From NCBI RefSeq assembly GCF_001761485.1, contig NC_090774.1, positions 3,348,001 through 3,412,000 on the forward strand: 64,000 nucleotides of DNA, written 5' to 3'. The stretch comes from Yarrowia lipolytica. Lineage: Eukaryota > Ascomycota > Dipodascomycetes > Dipodascales. The notes under the pieces were generated by a model. That model did no database searches. It had not been told where the DNA came from and saw only the letters and a program-made list of their open reading frames with translations. Positions 43,050 to 55,196 of the stretch are shown here, in pieces; position 1 is the first letter of the stretch, and each line of letters starts with the position of its first letter. Made by a program: the position numbers and the translations under genes.

Positions 43050-45302
43050 CTATATACAATCCGTGCTTTTACCCTCCTTGAGACACTTCAGGACCTCTTC
43101 TACAGTCTCGGTAACTTCATCTCCAATGTACAAATTCAGATCAACCTCCAGGCCCATCCAAAGAGGATGGTCGTCCATAACAGGTCGCTTCAAGTCCCGA
43201 GTACGGAACACCTGCTTCTTTATTTTTCCAAGAACTTGTGAGATCTCTCCAGCCTCTTTTCCATCCATATCGTAGCCAACCACATCCTTGTAGAAACGCA
43301 GAACCGCAATAGCACCCACAAAGTCACCTGATCGAATGAAGACAGGGACGATGTCTATTGGACTGCATGAGTGGACCTGCTGCTCAGCAACCATCTTCAG
43401 AAACAGGTTTCGAGGAGCAGGAGCACACTCTTCATTCACCAGCTCCCACTTTCTTACACCGTCACTGACCCACTCACCCTGCCATGCTGAGTCAGCTCGT
43501 GGGGAGGTGCCAGCAACTGAATGAACATGAGAGGGCTTTCCAAGAATCGCTCTGTCGCCTTTGGAGCGGTAGTAGTCGGTCAGAATCTTCCACAGCAGCT
43601 TGTACAGCTGGGAAGAGAAGACTGCAGCTGTTCGTAGATGGTCATGAGGACTATACTTGTTAAGCGTGATATGATTAAACTGCCTCCATAGGGATCCGTA
43701 GTCCTTCTGCTTGTGATAATAGTTGACGACTGCAGAAATTGTACTAGGACTAGGCTTTCTTTTCTTGGAAAGAAACAGCTCAAGGATATTGTTGAACTGT
43801 TCATCGTCCTGGGTCCGCGCATAATGTCGAAGAAACACCCCCCAAATTGCAGGTGTGTCGGTTTCCAAAAGACAGACGGCCTTCTCGTAGTCATGCTTCA
43901 GATAATATGTTGCCATGGCAACCAGATGCGAACTGTCCTGCTTAACTCCATTTGCCTCCATCAGCTCAATCACATGACCCACCCTTCGCTTATCAAAGTA
44001 CGTCAACACATTGAGCCAATGGGTATAGAACAGTGGAGTTGTGAGTAGTGAGGGACATTGATCAGTCAGAGTCTCAAAGAGCTTGATAGCGGCATTTGGA
44101 TCAGCACGTGACTTTATGTTTGAGTTGTTATTAGATTCCTTAGCCACCAACGCTGCCTCAGTTGCTAGAATCAATCCAATGTCGGTATCACTGGTTAGTA
44201 GTCGTGTCACACGTGGATCTTTGATGAGTTTCTTAATGTCCAGTCCTTTCATGATGTAGAGTCTAGTAAGCTCAGTGAGATGAGCTACAGACACTGTCTT
44301 GGCACTCAAAGCAGTCTCCAACTGCTCTTCCGACTCGCAAAACGGTCTCTTGACTCCCCCACGCTTGGTGATAATGTTTGTGAATGTGAGATTCCCCAAG
44401 CTAACGGCTGGATCACGTGTCAGGATGGCTTCAGTATCCTGCATTTGTCTCAGAAGCTGTTGTGACCATTTATCCATAGTTTCCGAGTCTGTGGCTGTCT
44501 TACACAGGTGCACTAGCAGATTGCTCTCAAGCCAACTAAATTGAGAGATGATCTTTCCTGCTTCGAAATTGGCGTCCTTGATTCGCCCCAGAGATAGCAG
44601 GACTGCAACTCCAAACTCGTGATACCATCTCAGCTCTTTGACGTCCTGGTTCTTGTGATTCAGCCGTGCCTGTTGGTATTTGAGTGCTTTCTGGGCTTGA
44701 TCTGAGTCTAGCAACAGCTGCAGGTACTCCATTTCATTGTATGGGTCCACTCTAAAGATGTTGAGAGGGTAAAATAAGTCACAGACAGTCTTCATGTCTC
44801 TAGCTTGATCACTAACTGTTCCCAACTTGGCGAGGTTGAAAAATGCCACATACTCTTCGGGAGAGAAGATATCGGCGTGATTTTTTGGCAGCACCTCCAG
44901 AGCATCAAACAAAAGCGATCTGTCGTCCTCCCGTCCTCTCTGAATAACTGTGACGTTTGTAGGATGGGCCATCTGTTGCTCACGAGCCTGCATGGTGAGA
45001 TGAAAGAAATGTAGAATGTTGTCTCGAATCTCGTCTCGATTCAGTCGGTTTTGTCGTGCTTCCTGTTTAATGGCAGCGATCATGCTGTATTCAGAAGGGA
45101 TCTCCATCTGGGGATTGTTGTCCACATTTTTATCGAACTCTTGTAACGCTTGGGTCTTAGCAGCTTCTTGTTGGGATGCTGGGAGATCTTCGAACCGTTG
45201 AAAAGCGGGCTTTTTGAATGGATCAAACGCCGAATTCGTTTTGGGCGCAATTTTCGTGCGTCCTGCCTTGGTCCGGAACGTTCGAACCAGTCGTAGCATC
45301 AT
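43050..45302 (-). CDS. Mitochondrial PPR-like protein
   Basis: About 750 residues from the ATG at 45302 (or 45299; MLRLVRTFRTKAGRTK). This start gives a basic, acid-free leader typical of mitochondrial import. The frame is open to an ATG at 45389, adding 29 residues without presequence character. The body is a long series of helix-turn-helix units (for example EKAVCLLETDTPAIWGVF, ISAVVNYYHKQKDYGSLWRQF), consistent with pentatricopeptide or TPR-like repeats. Fungal proteins of this size and layout govern stability or translation of mitochondrial mRNAs. I cannot assign an orthologue. It is divergent from MMS22 across about 1 kb. Confidence 0.65.
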   Translation of the reverse strand: MMLRLVRTFRTKAGRTKIAPKTNSAFDPFKKPAFQRFEDLPASQQEAAKTQALQEFDKNVDNNPQMEIPSEYSMIAAIKQEARQNRLNRDEIRDNILHFFHLTMQAREQQMAHPTNVTVIQRGREDDRSLLFDALEVLPKNHADIFSPEEYVAFFNLAKLGTVSDQARDMKTVCDLFYPLNIFRVDPYNEMEYLQLLLDSDQAQKALKYQQARLNHKNQDVKELRWYHEFGVAVLLSLGRIKDANFEAGKIISQFSWLESNLLVHLCKTATDSETMDKWSQQLLRQMQDTEAILTRDPAVSLGNLTFTNIITKRGGVKRPFCESEEQLETALSAKTVSVAHLTELTRLYIMKGLDIKKLIKDPRVTRLLTSDTDIGLILATEAALVAKESNNNSNIKSRADPNAAIKLFETLTDQCPSLLTTPLFYTHWLNVLTYFDKRRVGHVIELMEANGVKQDSSHLVAMATYYLKHDYEKAVCLLETDTPAIWGVFLRHYARTQDDEQFNNILELFLSKKRKPSPSTISAVVNYYHKQKDYGSLWRQFNHITLNKYSPHDHLRTAAVFSSQLYKLLWKILTDYYRSKGDRAILGKPSHVHSVAGTSPRADSAWQGEWVSDGVRKWELVNEECAPAPRNLFLKMVAEQQVHSCSPIDIVPVFIRSGDFVGAIAVLRFYKDVVGYDMDGKEAGEISQVLGKIKKQVFRTRDLKRPVMDDHPLWMGLEVDLNLYIGDEVTETVEEVLKCLKEGKSTDCI

Positions 45303-46314
45303 GGACAGCTGTGTAGTAGTGAGAAATGTTGATGCACACTTTTCACTTATCGGATAGTTTCTGAACTCTAAGTGGGACCTACCAGACATAGTGGCAAATT
45401 GGGTATGGAGGGAGTAAAGATGTATTTGATGGTATAAGAGAAACTATTCCACCATTTATAATATCAAAATGATCCCCGAAGGGTCAATCTTGATGGTTGC
45501 AAGTAATTCCATTGTCTCTGTTTTCTTAATAGAGCTACTTGTAGTAAGTAAACTGCACATCCACGATTTTGACGTGTTAGCTTGTGCGCTCGCTTTAGCT
45601 ACGATACTTGTACATCTATCTCGTGGCTCTGTAAAAGTTGCGTCCACACTCACAGCAAGGTCATGTGACTGCTGGCAGTTTGACAGGCCCTGAACAGAAC
45701 AGAGCAATCAAGAATAAGAAGAAGCAGCCTCCTGCTTCCTGCTTCTAAATATTCGGTATTAACGTGACCTTCCGATAGATTATAATGTCGTTGGTGAAGC
45801 ATTATTCAAGTCGAGAGAAATGGGCTGGTACAGAGGGTGTCGGGGTCCGTATAAGAACAATAAGTGATGATTGGAGTATGTTATGACTATGAAGGTTATA
45901 CTGGTTTATTCAGCAGCGTTTTTAAAATGTAATCCTAACATAATATTTCAGCTTCCTACAACTCCGATGAAATTTCGCCGGTCATGATTTTTTGGCATAT
46001 ATACTGGTCTCAACCCAAAATTTATTTTGGCTTTATTATTATTAGCTATAGGTAGACTTCATGAACATTGGAGAGAGAAAAGTGCCAATAATCAGAGAGG
46101 TAGATTTATGGATCACTTCTTTTTTAAAAAAATGGTAATATACACATAAAATTTCATATTCCAACCACAAAAGTTGTTCCGAAGCTCCCTCTAGAAGCAC
46201 CACACATTCAAGGTCCTCTCCAGATTCCTTCACCTGCTGAAACGTTAATAGTGATTGAATTTGGGGGCGCGTACTTATCTCTCACGCGTATGTAATTACA
46301 CCTCTACACACGAT
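45303..46314. other. Divergent promoter region, PPR-like / MMS22
   Basis: 1.0 kb, AT-rich in 45900-46200. An ATGTAA start-stop element lies at 46290-46295, just ahead of the MMS22 start. A frame on each strand around 45456-45707 lacks content. Confidence 0.5.
46290..46295 (+). promoter_or_regulatory. MMS22: Minimal start-stop uORF upstream of MMS22
   Basis: ATGTAA, an AUG followed at once by a stop, 19 bp before the presumed MMS22 ATG at 46315. If included in the mRNA it would stall or divert scanning ribosomes. The transcript start is not known. Confidence 0.35.
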
Positions 46315-49300
46315 ATGGAGTATGTCATTCGCGACATGGAGTACGTCAGTGGCAGCGACTTTGAGGATGAGCCGCTGGGGTTCCCTGGTACTCTCGATTC
46401 CGACCCCTTACCGACAAGTGAGGTCGTGGAGCCGGTGGAGGAGGTGAACAGTGCCCCTTCTCCAGAACCAGAGACACAGGAAGCGCCGGTGGAAAGCGAA
46501 ACAACGGAACCTGTACTCGTTGAAGATGTACAGACGACACAAGTACCAGATCTAGAGTCTGGACCTTGGAAAGTGAGTATTTTGGGCAGGAAATCAGCGA
46601 GTAGGATGGTGGAGGGGGAGAGCTTACATGCGTGGTGTGAAGTGCTGAAGGTGTGTCTGAGGGTCTCCAATGTTGGATCTGATTCATGTTTGAGTTATTT
46701 GCTTCTGTTGTTCATACACAGCTCTGAAAGCGGTATTGGCACCCTAGACCGAAATCAGATCTTGAATACACACCCCATGAGCTAGGAACGTGAATTGCTC
46801 GGACCCTTCGCACACCTGACACTAAATGATAGGCTGGATGTTGTTCGTTCGGACTACTGTCCCTTGGTTTCCATACTAACCCAGCGAAAACTGCGAACGC
46901 GAACATTCGCTCAACAACGACCATATGCATACGACCAGTTCATCTACAAGGGTCTTGGACTGGACGCCAGCGATATCAGAGAACTGCATTACCACCGAAG
47001 TGACGATGAAGAGTACGAGTACCAGGATCAACAGGAGGACATCGAAAACATTGCTGCAATAGACGCAGATGATTTGGCAGGTCTCATGTCCGATTCTGAC
47101 TCACCGGACTTTGTTCCTCCTGTTGTATACAGCGCGGAACAAGCAGCTGAAAAACGAGCTGAGAAAGAGAGAAAATGTGTGGAAAGAGAACAAAAGCGAC
47201 TCGAGGGGGAGAAGTTACGTCTAGAAAAGGAAAAGAAACGGGCTGGGAAGGAACAGTTGCGTATAGAGAAGGAAAAACGACGCCTGGAAAAGGAGGCAAG
47301 GAAAACTTCTAGATCGACCCAACCCACCGCTTACCAACGGTTTTTTCTCGAGTCAGACGATGAAGATGGAGGTCCAATTGATACACCTGGTGGTGGTAGT
47401 GATGGAATTGCTGGCTCAGACCCGCCAAACCCATCTTCTCAGAGAAGTATTGTGATCACAGACGAACCTGAAATTGACAGAATGGAAGAGCCCAAGAAAC
47501 GCAACAAATCGAGCAATCCCAGGCCCCCGAAGCGACCAAGATCAAACGACTACATTCCAGCTTCTACAGCCAAAACGAGACGAAGACCTCAACAGCTGAC
47601 TCTGGATTTTGGCACCACCAAGGGCAGCAAGGGTGCTAGCAGAGACAATCACGTTCTGGCTGCCGTTCGAGCCATGGCAAAGTCAACAAAGGAAATGTTC
47701 ACTAGGTCACATGCCATTAATGCTGCTCAGAAACGCATGTTGTCGTATCGCCGGACTCCCAACATTAGAGAGGAGCGGCATTGGTTGGACGACGGAGGAG
47801 GACAGATTGGAGATGGTACCGGAGGAGCAGGAGGGGGGAGGTCATGGGGTGGAGGACATGTAAGATCACGTGACCAGGGCACTTTGTCGTGGTCGCGTGA
47901 GGGAGGCAGGAATGGGAGCAGTGGCGGTGGGGGGATTGCTGGGTCACGGGTTTCAGCGGGTGGTGGTGGAGCATCAAATAACTCAATCCCTGGTCTTGGC
48001 TCTGGCTCTGGGGGTGTAACACGTGGACAGACTAGGATTTCCAGATCACGTGGTCTCACACGGTCAAGTCCTTCAGTATCACGTCCTGCTGGGTACCGTT
48101 CTCTACCCCGAATCAGAGACAAACGAGCTGGTCCGTTGGAGCATATGAGACGAGCAGCGTGGAATCAGATTCAGGAAATGAAAATGAAAGCTCGGGTGGG
48201 TGGTGGACACTATTCTGGTCATTCTGGCCCCGTGGAGGACAACACAACCCAAAAAAAACACGTGACTAGCCACTCTATCAACCCTGGGCATGCCCGACGG
48301 GGTGGTACTCGCCACCTTGGTCACAGAACCTCACCTTCGCCAACCTCCAGAAACGGTTTCATCAACGAGTACGGAGTTCGAGTTCTTCCTTCTGACAATG
48401 TTGCTGGGGAATACAACCAGCGGAGGCATGCTTCAGGTGTTCATGTTCAAAGTCTAGATATTGATCACGTGCATTTGGACGCTTCTCAGCGTGGTTCTCG
48501 GTTCAATGAAAAGGAGTCTGGAGAGTATGCTATTCGAAGACGTATTGGAGGTCGCACTGGAGTCAGGCGTGAACCTGAACCTGAGCCTGAGACTGTGTCT
48601 GACTTCGTCGGCTTGACAGAGATGATTGAGGGTGGAGATGAACTGCATGATACCTTGGATGTTGACTACATTGGTGATTTTGATAAGCCCATCGATGTAG
48701 ATATTGATCCCCCCGCTCTTTCTTCCACCTTGGACCCTGTTCATGTGGAATTTGCCAATCGTCTTTCCCAGCATGACACCTTTGAAACTACCTTTGGTCT
48801 AGCTAACAAGATTTACACGCTGGAGCCCATTTTTCTTGGACGTCTCAACTCGCCTTTGGAGACTTGGATGTGCCCTGTCTCTCAGATTATGGTCAGCCTG
48901 AATGATGTCAAGCTGATCTTTGATAAGATTCTTGGCGTTATAGAGGACGGTAGGCGTCGAGAGGATGTCTATGAGGCTCTTAGGTTGGTCTTTTCGCATC
49001 CTGTTCAAGAAACCACGGTTCTAGAGGAGTTCAAAAACAATATTATGGGTCTAGATGTCGGCGATCTTTCCGACTTGATCGTCTCTTTGGTCAATTATAG
49101 ATGTCCTCTTGCTGGTGAGCTTCTCATTGACACAGATAAGCTCTATGTTGCTGTCAAAGACCATGCTCGTCCATTGCTGGTTGAGGCAGCTATGATACGT
49201 AACGACCCTATCCACATCCCATTCTTGTCAGACGGCATTCCTTCTCTGGAGCGAGCTTGGAGGAGTCTCTTTGTGGCCAAAGCCATTGGCAGAGACGAAT

Positions 49301-51372
49301 CAGATGCCATGTTGGCATTACTTGATCTGCTGCCGCCCACAATTGTCCACGAGGATCGTGACGTTCAACAGGTTGACATTGAGCGTTACAAGAAGATTCT
49401 ACTGATGAGAACTCAGCTACTCTGGCGATTTTCAGGTGAAGCGATTCTCTGGTGGGCTAAGAACACCCCTTATCCAGATACAACTATTCCAGAGCTTGAC
49501 TTGGAGCGTCTGGCACCTGGAAATGCGTTCTTCACGGTTGCCAAGATGGTTTCGGATGTGTACAAGAGTGGTCATTATGGCCCAGCTTCTGATGTCGCTG
49601 CTGGGCTTGTATCTGGTGTTGGTCTTCGGTTTCCACGTGACGAAGGCTTCCATCGGAACAAACTGCGTAAGCTCGCTCAAACTTACATTTATCTCATGCT
49701 CCGAGTTCGGGATATATATGATCCTGAACTTCGACCGTCGTTCGCGCAGCTTCAGGACACTGTCCACACCGACAAGGCGCACCTGGAGGTCATCCGCATC
49801 GAGTTTGCCGCTGCTAGACAGACTCTTCAGATAGTCAATGGCAGTGGATTCACTGAGGAAGATCGAAAGAGTGTCCTTAAGTGGCTTGATCAGATGATCC
49901 AAATGACCACTCGTGAGTACGCTACCCTGGTTAGAACACGATACGCCGGAGAATATGAGAACCTTTTGATTCAGATATTCGAGCAGGTTGAGGAGGCTGG
50001 ACAAAGTGTGATTACTCTTTTGACTCTTCCGGATGGCAGCTGGCAGAAAATGTCTGAGCCAATGAATCGAGCTTTGATCAAGTTGGTCCAAAAGACCCCT
50101 GATAGAGAACGTCCCTTGACAAAGGCTTTCGCCAAGTTTGTTGCCAAACATGGTCCTAGGTACTACAAAGACTTTGCTCAGATGCATCCTCCTCCTCGCA
50201 GCTATCCCATGCCTCAAGAGGCTCTCTGGATGACTATGTCAATTGAGGCAGGAACTTATGTGGATCCCATCGATGTGACTTACATTGCCGTCAAGTCGAT
50301 GCTTCTCAAGAAGACTCACGAGCCGTTGTGGAGTCATGTTGTTGAGCTGAAGGACGTGAATCTCACTGGCTTATCTCAAGACATGATCCTCCAGAAAATT
50401 ATGTTGGCTACAACTTCAGGGCACTTGGCAGGACAGCTACTGGAGTTCATACGTGACAACCTTGACTTCTTTGACAAGGAGTCGAAGCTTCTTATTCAGA
50501 AACTGGTGTCTTATCTAAAGGGTAATGATAACACTGCTGGAGCTCCCCAGCTTCAATGGTTCCTGAACCCTGCCAATTTTGAACTTCAAGCTGACTCGTC
50601 GCAATTGGCCCAGTACTCGAGTTTGTTAAAACGTTCAAGACATGAGAGTGAGATCAAGAACTATTTGCTCGGCACGTTGTCCATTTCTCTCATTCTCGAC
50701 GGAGGGCAGGTCTTCTATGAGGCCGTCAAGGGCATTGGTATGGCCACAACTCATCCGATTCATGCTAAAGCCTTGATGCAGATGTTTGAGTCCTTGGTTT
50801 ACTCCAAGAAGCATGCTACAGTGCTATTTCTGCCGCTATTCTTACGCCTCATGGTCACCATGGGCAATGAAGAGCTATGGATCCAACTTTGGAGCCATGC
50901 CTACGTCAGGGTCAAGACAATCAGACTGGACCACCTGTCGAGTCTAGAGAACGCTTACCTTGCTGAATTTCTTCATCTCACCTCTCTCATCCCTTCGGAA
51001 GATTCGACTTCGGTGCTCTTGGACATCTTAGGAGTACCTCACTCAGCAACTAGCATCTCATCCGCACTAACACGGCAAATGGACAGAGACGTAGACGCCA
51101 CTCTAGAAAAGTTTCATGAGAACAGTGGCAAATGGACTCGAGGAGTGGGAAACTCCACTGATAAAATTTCTCTGCATTTTATTACGGCAGACAACATGGC
51201 CAGTCCTTATGACTCTGTCATCCAGTGCCTTGCCAGCACTATCATGTATCACCCTGTGCTTCTACCTCGGCTCAATTTCCTCGCTTCTCAAAATCCCTGG
51301 ATTGGGCGGTACTTGGAGCAGCATTATTTTCAGGGTTGCCAGGTGACTACTCTCGACGATGTCTTCTTCTAA
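46315..51372 (+). CDS. MMS22: Mms22/Mus7-family replication-repair protein
   Basis: Two exons: 46315-46572 (86 codons, start MEYVIRDMEY) and 46885-51372, with a 312-nt intron starting GTGAGTATTTTG and ending ACTAACCCAG. The joined protein is 1581 residues. The splice places an acidic N-terminus directly before RKLRTRTFAQQRPYAYDQF, a conserved N-terminal motif of the Mus7/Mms22 family. A Glu/Lys/Arg coiled-coil stretch follows, then a long Gly/Arg/Ser-rich disordered part, and an all-helical C-terminal half with LERAWRSLF and related family motifs. In yeast, Mms22 is the substrate adaptor of the Rtt101 cullin ligase and helps resolve stalled replication forks. The frame is open from 46795 into the end of the intron, so the unspliced start there is false. 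Family call is from motif recognition only. Confidence 0.78.
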
Positions 51373-52641
51373 TGAGATCTCAGCTATACTAGCTAATGCA
51401 TTATTTATTATTTGAATATTTTAAACGTAGATGATGACATCTTGTGCTTTGCTCTATTAGTACATTTGCTCATGGTATATTTTTCATCTCATTGTGGTGA
51501 ACTTGGATGGATTTATTTATTTTCTACAAAGGAGGTCTAGCCGACTGTGTTGAACGCCGATTTCTCAGCTCCAGCTTCCAGTCAGAAGCTATCACATTCT
51601 CTCAGGCTCGTGCATGTGTTTTTTCGTTGCGTTACAGCGTGAATCTCTTTCTTGATCGATATGGGCTCCTGCGATAACACGTCATTTGCCTGCCCGAACG
51701 ACTCAGAGTGAACTGGTCTGACTTTGATGAGGAGTCTATACATATCATCATGCCGAGCCCATTTAAGTTCTAAAATATTATCAAGGGCTAAAAAACGCGC
51801 ATGATATATGCGAGTGGCTCATCTACTTGGAGGTGCAGGGGGAAGGCTTACCACCGACAGACGAGGATACTCGGTAACAGATGTTGTGGGGAATTAGTTG
51901 AAACGTTGGAAAGTTAACAGTATTGTTAATAGTAACGATATAGGGTCTCTCCACAACCCTCTAGTGACATCTTTGAGCACATACAAGCCATCGCTACCGG
52001 CCTTAACTCTTGCATATATCTCGAACTTTATGCGCCAGCGTAGCTACTTGTAGGGAAAAATCTACGGAGAATACTGAGGCATAATATATGGTAATGGTGT
52101 GGCTTCAAGCTATTTTCCAGATAACTGCTCCGGTGATACATTGGTAATCAACTCTTGTATCGGTAATAGATCTTTAGCCTTCAGAATGTATGGAGTTGGC
52201 TCATTTTTGTGTCCTCATGCGAATCGGATGCCATGCTACTTACCGGTACAAGTACATACTGTACCTGTAGGTAACTGGGCTGAAATGGATGGCCCATTCG
52301 TGAATCTTCACGATCAAAGAATGAGTTCACCAATCTTTGTTGCAGAATTAAGCTTGACGTTCAATGCTTATCGGAGACCAGTCAGTGTCATCTGATCCGA
52401 AAATCACACCTTGGAGTTCCTCATCTGAGACAGGAATAATCAACACAGGTTAGGGACGGAGCGTCAGCAGAGAGAAACAGCGGCAAAAGATACGAGAAAC
52501 CCTGAAGGAAAAAAATTGCAGTACCCAGGATTCTCGTATGGCAATATTAACGGACTCTCTGGTGCTTTACTATGGTTGATCAAACGGGGAGCCATTATTT
52601 CTTTTTAATTCATGAACATGCATTATGTTACGAGCATGGAT

Positions 52642-52667
52642 CATTAGAATAAAACATTAGAATAAAA
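52642..52667. repeat. 13-bp tandem repeat
   Basis: CATTAGAATAAAA occurs twice in tandem, followed by a partial third unit, 40 bp before a 17-A run. Confidence 0.85.
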
Positions 52668-52707
52668 CATAAAAAATCAATTTATCAGTTACCCCTACAA
52701 GTAGATT

Positions 52708-52724
52708 AAAAAAAAAAAAAAAAA
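52708..52724. repeat. Poly(A) tract, 17 nt
   Basis: An uninterrupted run of 17 A in intergenic DNA. It could be a plain homopolymer or the tail of an old retroposed sequence. Confidence 0.85.
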
Positions 52725-53257
52725 GTAGCTGAAATGTATAAAACATCCTTCTGCGTTACTGTCGTGTAGTAGCGTGTATTAGTCGGATTCTCCTGTGCTC
52801 TTCTCCTCAATTCCTCCTGTTTTCACCAGGATATATGGCAGCAACTGACGAATTTTGTTCATGGTGAAACATGTTGAGACCCAAATGTCACGTGACCGGA
52901 TTTCCATCAGAAATCTTCAATGACTGAATGAATGGTGTCCACTTTGCAGCACACTCCGTTTAAACCACACCTTAGGCGATGAGGGGTTGGGCTCTGGTAA
53001 ACTAGCAACTTGTAGCGCTACATACTGGGGCTGGGGGTTGCATAGTTTTGTGTTGATAAAGTGAGTATTTTTTATTCACACAGACAGCATCGCCTTTTAT
53101 GTGGTTTTTTTACCCATTACACCACTAATATATCTGTCCCGCCGTCCGAAAAATCACATCGCCCTCTCTGGGCAACTCTAACTCGTTATCACGAAAGTGT
53201 CTGTGCCATCTTAATCTTCTTTTCATATATCATCTTCTTCTCATATATCACCACAAG

Positions 53258-54491
53258 ATGCCGGTTACTTCCAACAGAGACCGGATATTCTATTTTGCGG
53301 CCGTCAGCACGGCGATGCTGAGTACCGGCAAGGTGCTCAATTTCTTGGTGATGGTCTTTCACCTGACCATATGGAGTACGACTTGATTTGTTTGATTGAT
53401 ACCCACTACCCTCCTCTAACACAGTATTGACAGTGCCCTGGCACCTCGTCAAGGTACGCATTCTGTACACATACGAACACAAACCAGGATTTTGCCAACG
53501 CTCACATTTCTCTGAGTACACAGGCATGTTGCTTGCTCGCTGGATGTTCAGCTTGGAGCAGACCACAGCAGGCCGTATCTTGTTTGGACGAACGGCGTGG
53601 ATGTGGTTCTACAGGTTTCGCCGGTTCCGTTCGGGAGCAATCGACATGGGCGACGTGCGATTCGAAAACGACCCGATTATTCCAGGGCTGTGGGTGCGTT
53701 CTGAAGGACGAGTTCCAAACTACGACATTGTGCTCTTTTGGATGCATGGAGGTGGGATGGTCACACACTCACCTTACATGTATCTGGAGTTCATGACAGC
53801 GCTAGTCACATCATTACATATGCAGGGCTTCCGATCCCCTGCCATCTTTATGCTCAAGCACAGCTACGCCCCCGAGCACCCGTTCCCACATCAACTCGAT
53901 GAGGCGGCAGTCGCGTGGAACTACCTCCAAAAGGAACACCCAGCGGCCAACTTTGTGTTTGCCGGTGACGGTAGTGGTGCGAACCTAGCTCTATCTCTAT
54001 TACTGCATCTCACACGACCCTGTCTTGGTGTCACTGAGTGTTTGACGAACGTGAAACCACAGGCAGCTCTGCTATTGAGCCCGTGGCCCAACTGGAAAAC
54101 TAGCATGCGTGAGGAGACAGAAAACTGCTACTTTTCAGCATTCCATTTGCGCAGGTATAGAAACTACTACATTGCTCGAGCCAAGGAGACGTCGCCATAC
54201 TTTGACCTCTCGTGTGTCACATCTCTGTCATGGTGGAAAGAGTCCTTCCCTGAAAAGGGTATGTATCTCATTTATGGCACAGAGGAGATGTTCGCCAACG
54301 AGATAGAAGAGCTTTATGGGGTCCTTCGGCTATGTGGACCCATCAAGATTGATGGGGAGCTGCGTCAGATTCACTGCTGGCCCATCACAACGCACTTCCT
54401 TGCCCGAGACGAGTATGTCCGCGGCGCAGGAGTGTTCGCGATAGCCTTGAATCTCGGAAAGATGTTAATTTGGGGTAATGATGTGAAGTGA
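53258..54491 (+). CDS. SAY1-like alpha/beta hydrolase, membrane-anchored
   Basis: Two exons: 53258-53375 (39 codons plus one base) and 53425-54491, with a 49-nt intron starting GTACGACTTG and ending CTCTAACACAG. The joined protein is 394 residues. The splice joins two half-helices into one hydrophobic segment (VLNFLVMVFHLTIWILTVPW), supporting the junction. The catalytic domain has an HGGGM oxyanion motif (H147) and a nucleophile motif GDGSGANLAL (S223), as in the hormone-sensitive-lipase group. An N-terminal anchor plus this domain is the layout of Say1, the ER sterol deacetylase of yeast; substrate here is uncertain. The GTACGA donor departs from the GTGAGT/GTAAGT norm. A GTACCG donor at 53322 would also keep frame but would remove the membrane segment. 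Confidence 0.78.
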
Positions 54492-54759
54492 GAAGGAGAC
54501 ATGTGAGGTATCATTTCTACACCCACAATAATCCATTATAGAAACCTGTATAATTGCGTGTTTATTTTAGGATGCGCTGTACCGCGGTATGATTCATCTT
54601 CAGCAGTCCTTGTTACTGTACTACAGTATACTCAAGTATCTCGGTGGAACTCCCACATAATACCCAGTCACGCCAATGGAATGTTTCAGTACGCATTCTA
54701 CAAGCCTCTTTGTGTCGTTACAATAAGCGCTGCAAGCAGCTGGTACAATATTAATACAT

Positions 54760-55196
54760 CTACTCAACGGTCTCGTCTCGCTTCTTGCCGGAGATGACGT
54801 CGATGGAGGCTGTGTTAGTCAATTGCTTCGGATGCACCATTTGTAACGGATTCTGTGATACTTACTCTGAGTGACGCTAAGGTAGGGGTACTTTCCATCT
54901 CCCATCTCGGAGTTGGGGGGGTACTGGTAGGTAGCGTTTCCAGTGACCATGACGGGGGTTCCGGTCTTGAGAACGCTGAGGAATTGGGCGGCTCGATCCT
55001 CAAAAGAGGTGACGGAGATGAAAGAAGCGGGTCGATCCTCTCGGAAGTCGTTGATAGCAACGGTGTATTTGATGTAGGGGTTGCCAGCAGCGGAGGTCAG
55101 GGTCTCGGGGGCCTTCGCGATACGGCCATGGAGAGTGACCTTGAAGGCGTCTCGGGCAGCAGCAGAGGTGGTGAATTTTCGAGTGAATCGGAACAT
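54760..55196 (-). CDS. RIM1: Mitochondrial single-stranded DNA-binding protein
   Basis: Two exons: 55196-54866 (110 codons plus one base) and 54809-54760, with a 56-nt intron starting GTAAGTATCAC and ending CTAACACAG. The joined protein is 126 residues. A basic leader (MFRFTRKFTTSAAARDAF) is a mitochondrial presequence. The OB-fold follows, with VTLHGRIAKAPE, GNPYIKYTVAINDF and FISVTSFEDRAAQFL, as in bacterial-type SSB. The second exon ends VISGKKRDETVE. It coats single-stranded mtDNA during replication. Unspliced reading gives a false C-terminus (SKYHRIRYKW). A CCCTAACCCT decamer lies 80 bp upstream of the ATG. Confidence 0.93.

Larger units (their letters stand above)
51373..53257. other. 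Intergenic, MMS22 / SAY1-like hydrolase
   Basis: 1.9 kb, AT-rich in 52600-52760, with a 13-bp tandem repeat at 52642-52667 and a 17-A run at 52708-52724. A CACGTG lies near 52890. A 98-codon plus frame (52099-52395) has no recognisable content. An origin of replication is possible but unsupported. Confidence 0.5.

Noticed and set aside
46795-46884. Start of MMS22 at the open frame from 46795
   Set aside because: The first codon is TTG, the stretch lies within the intron, and a consensus ACTAACCCAG acceptor ends it just before the conserved motif.
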